NCBI GenBank assembly: GCA_019400425.1
Contig: JAFREE010000059.1
Coordinates: 1 to 64,000 of the forward strand
Length of the DNA stretch: 64,000 nt
Reading direction: 5' to 3'
Source of the DNA: Hymenochaete sp. R1
Lineage: Eukaryota > Basidiomycota > Agaricomycetes > Hymenochaetales > Hymenochaetaceae
This document shows positions 21,540-31,793 of the stretch, piece after piece. Under the pieces are notes generated by a model that worked only from the letters and a program-made list of their open reading frames with translations, was not told where the DNA came from and made no database searches. The stretch's first letter is position 1; each line of letters begins with the position of its first letter. The position numbers and the translations under genes are program-made.

Positions 21540-22847
21540 GCGGTTGTGTGAATGGGAGGAGGATGGTCTTGCGTATCGATGATTATGAGGTAGTCGGTTT
21601 TTTGCGTGTTTAGTCGTCTAGCCACGACGGCTCTTATTTTCCATTCAGATTCAGATTTTATCCCCCTACCCTAGCCTTGGAATGTTCGTTTGTCAAGCAA
21701 GCTCAAGGGCTTATCGTGGGGTGTTTTAGTAGTGTGAGCATGGCGCGTCCGCACCGCATGACCAAGTTCAAGTTCCGAGGGGTAGGGGTAAGACGAAGAG
21801 AGAGAAAAAAGAGAGCCGGATCCGTGGATCTCGGCATTCCGTTTCGTGAATAATTTATACATGATGATGATTCGCCAAGCTGGCTCAGCCGGCTCGTTCT
21901 GTTTTACATTTTAGCCTGAGCAAACCTGAGCTTCCTGAGCATGAAGGAAAGATTAACTGTTGAATTACTGAGATGATATTTCTTCTAAGACGGGTAATAA
22001 AAGAATAGCCGATATGTTTTCCGCGCCGGGGAAGTTAGCCGAGATCAAAAACGACATATTGTCATACTGGATTAGGGAATAATTTGAGAGTATGCACGAC
22101 TAATAGTGCTTGTCGTCTTGGAGGCGGAGGTGGAGATGAGAAGGGGCGTCAGGGACCTTGTTGACCAAGCTGATGATGAGTCGTTGACTGACGACTGACG
22201 TGTTTTTTCTTTTCGGTGAGTAGACGATGTATTCGGTATGTGGATGTATTGAGTAAAAGAGAGGGAAATGGAATGGAAAAGGGTGTTTGTATCATGTGAG
22301 GAAAGAGAGAGAGAGCACCCCGAAAAGCGAGTGTGTGCCGTATTCCGTCGTCTCCGTCCCTCCCTCTCTCTACATCGGTTTTTTGTTTGTTTTTTCTCTT
22401 TGCGAGAGCTCCAACTCCACTCCGCCTATCCGATACCTAAATACCCTCTCCTTTATAACTTATCCCGCCGCTCTCCCCTTCTTCTTCTTCTTCTCTTCTT
22501 CTCTCCCTCTCTCTCTCATACCCACTCTTCTCTCTCAGCCACCCCACGCACATATCGCCTTTTCCCATCTCTCTGCTCCGTCCTTATATTTAGTCCTCTA
22601 AACTCAGATCGTGATCGCCCATCTCTCCTTCCCGCCGCTCTCAATTCAGTCCCATTATCACTACTATCCCTAAATAACCTATCCTTACTCATTCATCGCG
22701 CCAATTTCCAATTCGTCTCCGACAAACGCAGCGCCGTAAACGACAACGACGACGGCAAGGAGCTGCACGCATCACCGAGAACCTACTTTCCCAAATCACA
22801 CAACAACGGCCCACCAAGAGATACCGCTGCCAGTACCATCATCGGGT
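21540..22847. other. Intergenic, then long CT-rich leader of the small ORF
   Basis: SLY1 3' end, then a pyrimidine-rich stretch (about 22360-22700) with a CTT repeat near 22480-22505, typical of a fungal promoter or leader. Open frames here (for example 22268-22897) are low-complexity and not believed. Confidence 0.5.
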
Positions 22848-23045
22848 ATGGTCATCCCCCACAGCTACAACGTCAACGACGACATGGTCCTCAATGAGTC
22901 CCTCGCCCTCTACTCGAAAAGCTTGCACGAGTATACACTCCGCTTGTGGACGGAGAGCCGGAGGCGCGTCGAACAGGAGGCACAGGCGAGGGCGAAAGCC
23001 CAGTCGCAGAGAAAGTTCTCGGATAAGAGGTTAAGTAGACGGTGA
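22848..23045 (+). CDS. Small hypothetical protein, 65 aa
   Basis: ATG 22848 opens a 65-codon frame with strongly GC-ending, gene-like codon use, unlike the flanks. The product is hydrophilic: DDMVLNESLALYSKSLHEYT, then LRLWTESRRRVEQEAQ and a basic tail ending KRLSRR. The middle looks like one amphipathic helix; there is no signal peptide or membrane segment. I do not recognise a family. It stands alone in a gene-poor interval behind a long CT-rich leader. An upstream spliced exon is possible (coding-like sequence from about 22715). It could also be a chance ORF, but the codon use argues for a real microprotein. Confidence 0.5.
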   Translation: MVIPHSYNVNDDMVLNESLALYSKSLHEYTLRLWTESRRRVEQEAQARAKAQSQRKFSDKRLSRR

Positions 23046-25212
23046 ACGACGCGGAGGGGATGGAAGGTGCAAGGTGGGAGTGTATGTGTATGTGGCGGCA
23101 AGGGTACGGGTATTTGCGAGCGAGGAACGGCGCGGATGGGATAGGGTTGATGAAGACGTCATCAGTGTTAGTGTGCGCGTTGTCGACGTCAACGTCGCCG
23201 ACGGGGGAATGAGTCATCGATTGGCGCCTGACGGGACGGGACGAGCGAGCGCGAAACGGGATGTATTGGATGTGGGGAAGGGGGTCTTGTTTTTGTGAAG
23301 AAGCGCACGGACGCGGCGCGTATGCATTAATATTGCACGTCCGGTCATTCCATGCCATGCCAGCACTTTATTTATTTACCCCCGCAGTACCACCGCATTG
23401 CATCGAGAAACGAGGCAAGAGGGAAAGGGTACCAGACACTAGACACTTATGGGTGCGTATACAGTTTACTATTGACTTCCTCGGCATCTGCGCAATCTTG
23501 CTGATCGGATGTCAAAAAGGCCTTGTTTTTTCCACCCTCTAAATCTTCTTTTGCCATCTCTGTTGGTTCCGGGATTCAGGCGGACGGGAAACGAAGTTAA
23601 CGAAAGCCGCCGCTCACCCATCGATTCTTCCGTCGTCCCCGCCACCGAGGTCATCGTTGTATGATTCAGTGCATATCTGCCTCCTCACGTATCCCCCCGC
23701 CTCCATCTACGATGCTTTGCGATCTGTACACTATAACGTCTAGCAATTGGCGTACGTGTGCATGTATACTCATTCAAGGATCTCGGAACTGGTTTTCAGA
23801 CTTGTACCTTCCGCTTCTCGTTCCATCTCCCGCACCTTGAACTTCGCATCTTCACAACCATGTCACACAGTCCCCCTCCCTCGTCTGGTGCCATTCCTTT
23901 CGTCGTCACCATTTCCATCGATCCGATCCGATCCGTTTAACGAATTCGCACACATGATACAACTCAAAGAGTTGACCAAAACCGACCTTTACCTCTCTTC
24001 ATGCTCCTTTATCCTTCCTTCCCCTTTCTTATCCCTCCCCCCCCCCCTTTTTTTTTTCCTTTTTTGTTTTGTTTTGTAGCACTAGATATCTACCCACTTT
24101 CCGCTTCTTGTTTCTTTTTATCTCTTCCTTTCATACATACATTTCCTAAATAGCATACCCCCCTCATCCAACGCCAACACAATCCCCCATGTTCCATATC
24201 CCCCCGACAAAGAAAAACACCTTTCTTCCCGTTCATACTTGCTTTTATCCTTGCTCCTTGCTCCTCTTACCTTCGCATTGTCCGTAATGTTATTCAACCG
24301 CTCTTTCCTTTTCCTGTCCGTCTTTCTCATTCCTCCTCCCCCCTTTCCCTTTTTTTGTGATCGCAATGCGTGCTGGCCTCCTTTGACTTTGACTTTGATT
24401 CTTTTCTTTCCTTTGACTTTTTCTTTGTTTGTTTACAATTCATATCTCATAAGTCATAACTCGTCCCCCCTCGACCGTTACACTGTTAGCATCATGTCAT
24501 GCATGTACATCATTCTTCTTCCTCCAAACCAAGCGAAAGCAAGTGATACAACACAAAGCAGAAGGAAATAACGATATAGAGAATAAAGGCTTCTTTGGGG
24601 GTGGGGGGTGAGGGGTCTTGGTCATCGTCTTTCAGTGTTTTCGTTATGATTCCTGTTGTCTTCCGTTCTACGACAACCCTCTTTGTTTGCCTCCATTTTC
24701 GTTATCATTTTCCTTCAGTAAGCCCGTATACACGTACGACAGAGCCTTGGATCCAACGCCTTTTTGCGCCGAGCATACATATTCTACTTGTTCTACTGTA
24801 CTGTACTGTAGTACGGCAAGGCAAGGCGAGGCGGGCCGAGTGCCAGTGATCGCCGAGCTCCTCTTACTTAATAACCGACGACTGAGGACTGATATTGAGC
24901 CTCATGGACCACGACACTAACACTAGTGACTACCACTGGCACTGCCACTAGCAATGCCAGGGCGGGTGGTTAGCGTCGTAACATAGGAATGTAGGAAGGA
25001 TGGACGAAGATGGAGGGAGTACAGTGTATGACTTCGAGGTGGCGAGGGAAGGGTTGAAGATTGAGATTGTTTATAATGGTTAGTTGGGTTGAGTCGAGTT
25101 TGATAAAAGCAAAAGCGAAAGCGAAAGTAAGGCTAGTTACTGGTACTGATACTGGTATCAACTTGGATGTGGATACGTGTGTCCCTTGATTCTAATGGAT
25201 CTACAGTACAGC

Positions 25213-25228
25213 GGTACGTACGTACGTA
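25213..25228. repeat. (CGTA)n palindromic repeat
   Basis: Four tandem copies of the self-complementary unit ACGT/CGTA in GGTACGTACGTACGTATG. A simple repeat that can form a cruciform. Confidence 0.7.
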
Positions 25229-25240
25229 TGGAAATAGGGA

Positions 25241-25897
25241 GGGGGGGGGGGGGTGATGACCGGTAGGAAGCAGGATGCGTTTATAGGATGGGAAGGGACA
25301 CCGTGGCGGGATCCACCTGCAGGGGGGGGGGGGTGTGAGAGATGCAGGACATGGGACATGAGGTATGTAGGGTGAGAGGGGATGACCGTACCAGTACTGT
25401 ACTGGTGCGCGGGGACTGGGAATGGTACGGCGCAAAAAAGAAGAGAAAAGGGGGGGGGGGGGGGATGGACACGGGACCTACTTACTTTCTTACTTAGTAG
25501 TCCGGGGGAAGAGTGGTATGGATACTATATTGCCTTCCCCATCCCTTCCCCACCCCCACCTTTCCGGGGATTCTCATTCTTCCTTATCGGATTCTCGATC
25601 GTGGTTGAGCTGTAAGCTGTTTGGTGCGATGGATTGATCGGATGTTGGACAGCAGTACCGGCAGTACCGGCAGAAGTAGCGGCGATGTAGGGTGGGGGTT
25701 AAGAAACAGAAAGATTCACGTACGTTTTCTGGTTGGTATAAGATGCGTGTATGTGTATTGGGGAGGAAAGGGGCGTAAGGAAGAAGAGGGGGTGAGGGGG
25801 AGGTGACTTGACCTGCTCCTTGCAGATCCAAATTTCTGTGCGAAGATGACGGGAAAGAAGACATTGCAAGAAGGGGTAAAGAGGGGGGGGGGGGGGG
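25241..25897 (+). repeat. Cluster of four poly-G runs
   Basis: Uninterrupted G runs at 25241-25253 (13), 25322-25333 (12), 25450-25464 (15) and 25883-25897 (15), all on the + strand within 660 bp. Such runs can form G-quadruplexes. Confidence 0.9.
25390..25406. repeat. 17 bp near-perfect palindrome
   Basis: ACCAGTAC-T-GTACTGGT: two 8 bp arms that are exact reverse complements around a single base, placed between two of the poly-G runs. A dimeric protein site is possible. Confidence 0.7.
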
Positions 25898-27762
25898 AAG
25901 ACGTTAGAGGAAGACTCACAAGTATTGGATCCCAGGACTCAGGAGGGGAGAGTTCGGAGGAGAAGGTGGCCTGACCATGTATACATGTATGTCGTGCAAG
26001 CAACCAAGCATGTGTTCCGAGGCGAACGAGCGAGAAATTTCAGAGAAAAGGCCGGAAAATGAAGAAGCAATAAGCTAAATAGCAAGGATCCAGGGAAAAG
26101 TGATCATAACCCAACTACCTGGTCGCAGGAGTTGCAGGTACGTCGTGTTCGTGTTCATGGTCATGGCTCTTATGAGCGGCAATCGAAGACTCGTCTAATT
26201 AGACATGCATGCTCTTCCCTTCAGAGAATTGAAAGCGGTGCAGAGGAATCGGAGGGTCGGAGGTTGACAAAACAAGAGAAGCTGAAGGTCGGACGTTTCC
26301 CGTAAAGGCCTGCTTGTGCTTTTTTGTGTTTCGTCAGATCGAACATCCGGCCGAGCGCCCGCGATGAATGGAGATAAGGGACATCGATAACATCGTGGAC
26401 GTAGGCATGGACATAGGTCGGCCGGACAAGCATACAACTCGGAGCGATTGGAAGGAGAGAAAAGGAATCAACGATGGGTTCTTGATGAGGTTGGTCAGGG
26501 GTGGGTCGGAGAGAGGATGAATGAGCATACTGGAGGGGGGGAGGGGTCACGAGCCATGGAGCACCACGATACACGATGCACAAGATACACGATGATAGAT
26601 TCGTTTGGTGGGTTGGTCGGAGAACGGAACATACCCATATCCTGTTCGCCGAGCATGAGATGCAGGGAAGGAGCAGTAAGAGCGGGAGCGGGAGGTAAAG
26701 CTGATCATCATCATTCATGTTTCCGCTTCATCTCTGTAAAAAAAAAGACACGTTGCTAGTCTTAATGCGTTTAGCATCGCAATTGGTCGTGGTCGTGGTC
26801 TTGTTTAAAGAGACGTTATCGGAACATGGCAGATGGGAATGCGATAGAGATTTCAGATTTCAAGTTGAGGAGTGCGTGTAGTAGAGGTCACGGTAGCGCG
26901 GGTCAAGGCGATGCTGAACGTGTCGTTGACCCGCTAAACGCAGGCAAGGTCGAACAAGATCCGTTGAATCGTTGAATGAAGAGGACGCAAAATTGAAGCA
27001 CATAGGCCTCTGCGTATCCCCTTGCTATTCAAACAAATTGATGGATGAGAAAATGCGGGTACGATTGCAGCAAGATAAAAGAAATAGACAAAAGACAGCA
27101 GTTCATTTGAATTCATTTTATCGTCGGGTGTTGATGAGCAAGCAGGTGGTGTCTGTGCAGGATCTTGTATACGATGTACGTGTCTGTGTTACGTGTCCGC
27201 CACACAACACAACGTGCTGTTGGTAGTGGATATCCTTTTGAATAATAGGAATGAAAGGGATCCCATAATACCCACCGCATTCATTCAAAGGATAACAAGC
27301 CGCAGAAACAGAGGCAGCGGCTGAGTTGGAAGACGCTCAAAGCTCCTGAACGCGTGTTGGGAACGTGTTCTGACCGAGATTTCCAAGAAAGAAAGGAGGA
27401 GAAAAACACGAGCGAGTCGGCGAGTGCGGCTGTACGACACCCACAGTGTAGCGTATGATGGGGCCTTTTCTTTGAGAGTACTGTAAGTGAGCACCGGGAT
27501 TCCCGAGAGTTCCATGGGCGTTCTACTGAAAGATGGGTTAGATTTAGATTGTATTTGGGAGCCATAGTCAATTTAGAAGTGGCACCCACGAGAGATCCGG
27601 GCGGGTGGCAGCGTCACGGCAAGGGTGCAGTGGGGCCCATTATTGCGAAAACTGAAGGAGAACGAGAGCTTGGTGTAGCGCGCAGCCCGAGTCCGAGCCA
27701 TATCCACATCATGTATTGCTGTGTGCAATGTTCTTTTATTCTTTATTCCGGAGAACGAGGCT

Positions 27763-27771
27763 GTATAAAAG
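27763..27771 (+). promoter_or_regulatory. TATA box, probable VTA1 promoter
   Basis: GTATAAAAG lies about 575 bp before the VTA1 start, followed by purine-rich then pyrimidine-rich sequence. A 5' UTR intron is possible (donor-like GTGAGTG near 28055). Confidence 0.4.
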
Positions 27772-28343
27772 GGAGGAGAGATGGAGGAGTGGAGGATTCG
27801 GGAGTAGCCTTTTCACCAGTTTCATAGTCCTTTCCAGCCCTTTACTCGAGCGAGACTCCTCGAGGGCCTGGTACGGCTTAGGACGTGTTCTCTTCGGCTT
27901 TTCTCCTCCCATTCGTTTGCTTTTTGTCTTGACTGTCGTTGACTGCTGCTGCCTCGTCTTCCTTCAAGTTCTCTTTTCATTTCCCTCCGCTTACTCTTTT
28001 CAATTTTCGCGTACCTTTTCTTTCCCAATCTTGAAAGAAATTTCGACTGATTTGGGTGAGTGTTTGATCGACGTGTCCTTTTTTTGCATCCGAGCACTCG
28101 CTAATGAATAAATCTCCACGCGTCCATGCTCACGCTTCGTCTTGGTTGAATCTTCAACTGTGGCTGCCCACCCGCTCCTCTCTCTCTCTTTTGTTGTACC
28201 GTAACCACAATCAACTTTCAAAACAAAACAAACCACAGCACGTTTCTCGGACCTATATAACTCTCGACAGACTCCGTCCGAGGACAGTCATCTTCAATCA
28301 GCCTTTCGTCTCTCGTACCACCACCACCACCACCGTCATCATC

Positions 28344-30345
28344 ATGCCTCCCAAGGCAACTCTGCCTCCGACTCCTGCCAGTCTCAAACCCATCTCTTCC
28401 TACATACAACGTGCAGACGAACTGCAGACGAAGGATCCTGTCATTGCCTATTGGTGTTCGTATTTCTCCTTTTACTGTCGAGGCAAACGTCTGATTTAGT
28501 CCCTATAGGCTACTACTATGCGGCGCAATTGGGATTGGACCTCAAGTCTCATGAAATTGGTGCACGCGACTACCTATACACTCTCATCGCCCTCCTCGAA
28601 TCCGTATGCGCCTTTTTGATTCTGCTCTATATCATATTGGGATCCTTACTCCGTTCTGCAGATGAAAAAGGATCTGGGATCCAACGACGCAGTCGAGAAC
28701 GAAGCCGCTGGCGCGGCATACGTAGAAAACTTCGCCCTTCGAGTCTTTGCTATGGCCGACAACGAAGATCGTCGCGGTCAAACTTCTCGGTAAGTCTAGC
28801 GTGCATTTTGAAACATTTGATCTGATACTCAACTGTCCTAGCTCCACCGCAAAGAAATTCCTCGCTGCGGCAAATTTCCTCGAACTCTTGAAGGTGTTCG
28901 AGAAGACCGAGAATGCACAAGTGGTTAGTCTACCCTCCGATATCCGCGAAATACGCGTGACTAACTTGTTCCTTTAGAACGACGAGAAAGTCCGATATGC
29001 AAAGTGGAAAGCTTCCGACATCGCAAAGGCCTTCCGGGAAGGCCGCAAGCCCACCCCTGGAGGTGCTGGCGGCGTGCCAACAGACGATGACACGCAGACG
29101 CTTTCTTCCGCGCTCGACACTCCATTTTCCCGTACTCTCGGTGAACTTTCACCAAATGGTGGCTCTCCACCTCTCCCAACCGATACGGCAGGCAGGACTC
29201 CCGCTGCGCGATCCAGGCAACTGCCTGACGATCTCAATCTTTCCAACGCTCCTATGAGGAGTCCAACCTCTTGGAGTTCTGCCGCGACTCCCGGTGTTGG
29301 CGAGTTCCCTGGAGCTTCATCCACGGCGACGAAGCAGGCTTTCACGACCGCGATGAACCAGTGGAACTCCCGAGACGGAGATGCTACGCCAACGAACGGA
29401 CCCGGACCTAGCATGGCGGACATTCTGGCCAAGAAATCCGTACATTTTTCACCATCTGTCGTCGGCGGCCTCTCGTCTACGGACGGTTCGGCCCCTCCCT
29501 CGCCCGATGTCGAGCATCTGGCGACAAGCGCTGCAAACAATTATTTCCCATCTCCTCATCAACAGCAATATCGTCCCGGGCCTGGACCGTCCTCGCTGGG
29601 ACGGGTGGATCCTCTCATGTCCCCTCTTCCTGATTCCTCGCCATCCGGATCGTCGCGCACGAGCTCTGAGAACTCGCCGCCGACCGGGGCTAGCAGGATG
29701 GGAAGAGGAAGGTCTGGATCGACACCGCCTCTTCCTTCCGCAATGTACCCAGGTGCAGGTGGTCCTCCTCCTGGTGTCGGTGCGAGCGGGAACGGGAACA
29801 GACGATCTCCACCTAAGTCGAGCAGGCGCCTTTCCTTACAACAATCCCCTGCGGCTCCGCCCGCTGCATTTGCACCATCTCATCGAAGGTCCAGCTCAGC
29901 GAGCCGGAGTTCACCTCCGCAGGGCGGAAGCATCTACCTGCAACCATCTGCCCCTCCTGGCTCACGCTCCCCGACGTCACCAGGTTTTGTGAACTTATCG
30001 CCGAGGTCGAGCGCCGTGTCGGGACTTCCATCTGTTGCTGGTAGTTATGCGTCCACTGGACCGTATAGACCTTCCACCGGCAACGGTAATGGCAGTGGGC
30101 CCAAAGCTCCTTCCCCGCCATCCCGCTTCACCCACCCAGGTCCTCCTCCACCCGCCTCGCATTCTCCTTCAAACAGAAACACGATATTGCAACCACAGCC
30201 GGCTCCGCAGGTGGAGCTGACGCCATCGTTGATTGCGAAGGCGCAGAAACACTGTCGCTTTGCGATTTCGTCGTTGGAGTATGATGATGCGGTGCAGGCG
30301 AGGAAAGAGTTGAGGGCTGCTCTGGCTGTGCTTGGGGATTATTGA
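28344..30345 (+). CDS. VTA1: VTA1, regulator of the ESCRT ATPase Vps4
   Basis: Cytosolic protein that stimulates Vps4 assembly and ESCRT-III disassembly at multivesicular bodies. The N-terminal tandem MIT-like helical region is split over exons: LKPISSYIQRADELQTKDPV, AYWCYYYAAQLGLDL (restored by splicing 28455 to 28509), NDAVENEAAGAAYVENFALR, STAKKFLAAANFLELLKVF and VRYAKWKASDIAKAFREGRK. A long Pro/Ser/Gly-rich linker (about 260 residues) follows. The C-terminus is the Vps4-binding VSL domain: LIAKAQKHCRFAISSLEYDD then AVQARKELRAALAVLG. Five exons. The linker is far longer than in yeast Vta1 but disordered linkers are normal for the family. Confidence 0.93.
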
Positions 30346-31793
30346 ACGTGTGCGTAGTGCGAGCGCTGCGCTGCAAAAGTTCGATTATCACCTTTTCTTT
30401 TTCATTACTCCATTTCATGTTTCTCTTCATTCTCATTTTCCTTTCATCATTCTATGCCTGCTCATTCCTCTTCCATTCAATCGCATCGATTCGTGTATCC
30501 CTCATTGCTATCTCTTTACCCCTTCTCTTTCCTATCTTCACTCACGAATCCTGGTCATGATGTGCTCTTATCAATTCCCCTTTGCTCTGCTCATTTTCCT
30601 CTCGGGCTGTTGTGCTATAACCATTCTGTCTTCCTGTCTCTCTGATTCCCTGTTCTTGTTCTGCTTTCGTTATTGATTAATTAATCTTGCTGCCTCTTGC
30701 TCTCTTCTACCTTCTTTGCATCATTTAGTCTTACGATTACGATTACAGAAAACGTCACTTTCCACGTCTACGCTCGTTGCTCCGGTTCTGCGTTTGACTT
30801 AATTCAATTAGTACTATGAAGCCTTCTTAATTGCAACCCCTTTATAATCTTTACTCTAATTTTTTCTTGTGTTATCATCTTCCGTTCTTTTATATCCTTA
30901 CGTTCGTTAGAGTTTGTCATGGACCATTTTTACTCGCCGCATTTTGCGTAGAATAGCTTCCGTCACTTGGAGGAGGGGCGGGAGACAGAAAATATGTCTT
31001 AGAATATATGATTCCGTCTCAAAGGGTCTTTGTTTATCTTTTTCGTGAAAAGCAGGTGGGCCTTGGGTGGACACACATAAGCCACCTTCAAACATGTACA
31101 ACATGAGCATCCGTAGAATGACATCATGCATTTAGTCCGACTGATGCATCGCTTTGATATCAAGACAAATTGAATTGGAAGGCGGCTACTTGTAAGCGGT
31201 GTCCCAATCGTTGCCCCTTCATGTACCGTGCCGCTCTATCACCTCTATCTCAATAACTCGATGATTTCGCGGGTGGGTCGTCATACCAATAGCCTCCGGG
31301 ATATTACAGCGATATGACGGTGGGTGGGCAAGTGGCGAGCTACAGCTGGAAGCCTACATCGTACACGTGCGGTCCCGCAAACTCAGCCTCAACCTCAGCC
31401 TTGAAGCTCACTGCTCCCGCATTGCAATTGCACCGTCATTTTTTTCTCTCACTGCCAGTCGGGGGCCCTTGCTCTTCCTTGTTTCTCGGTCCGGTTACTG
31501 TTTGCCTCTCTTTTTTTGTCGTTTTCTTTCTTCGTTTCTTTCTTGGTCTCTTCTCACACGTACTACGCACGCACGCACACGCTAGAATAAGGACAAGGAC
31601 AGCTACTGCTCGAACCTGAAGAAGTAATCCCGTGGACGCCTCGTTGCGTCCTCCCACCCACCCACACGAAACGAACGACTGACGTCGGGTACTCGGATAC
31701 AGGAAAGTCGAGCTGAACTTGAATTGAATCGAAAAGTGACACGATTAGGAGAAGGAAAGTTTGAGGTGACCGGGTGAAGGGAGAACGAAAGTT
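30346..31793. other. Intergenic between VTA1 and the Csc1-like gene
   Basis: Begins with a T-rich 3' UTR (to about 30.9 kb). No gene is seen; the right part holds the promoter of the next gene, without a clear TATA box. Confidence 0.5.

Larger units (their letters stand above)
23046..28343. other. 5.3 kb gene-poor interval with homopolymer runs and VTA1 leader
   Basis: No convincing gene on either strand; open frames are short and low-complexity. The left part is CT-rich with an 11 C + 10 T run (24037-24057) and TTTGAC repeats near 24385-24420. Four G runs lie at 25.24-25.90 kb. A TATA box at about 27763 suggests a transcript starting near 27.8 kb that leads to VTA1, giving it a leader of roughly 550 nt. 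The rest may be long UTRs, noncoding RNA or spacer. Confidence 0.5.

Noticed and set aside
22268..22897. 209-codon + strand frame overlapping the 65-aa ORF
   Set aside because: Ser/Leu/Pro translation of a pyrimidine tract; the 65-aa frame has better codon use.
29381..29992. 203-codon + strand frame inside VTA1
   Set aside because: Frame shadow of the VTA1 linker.
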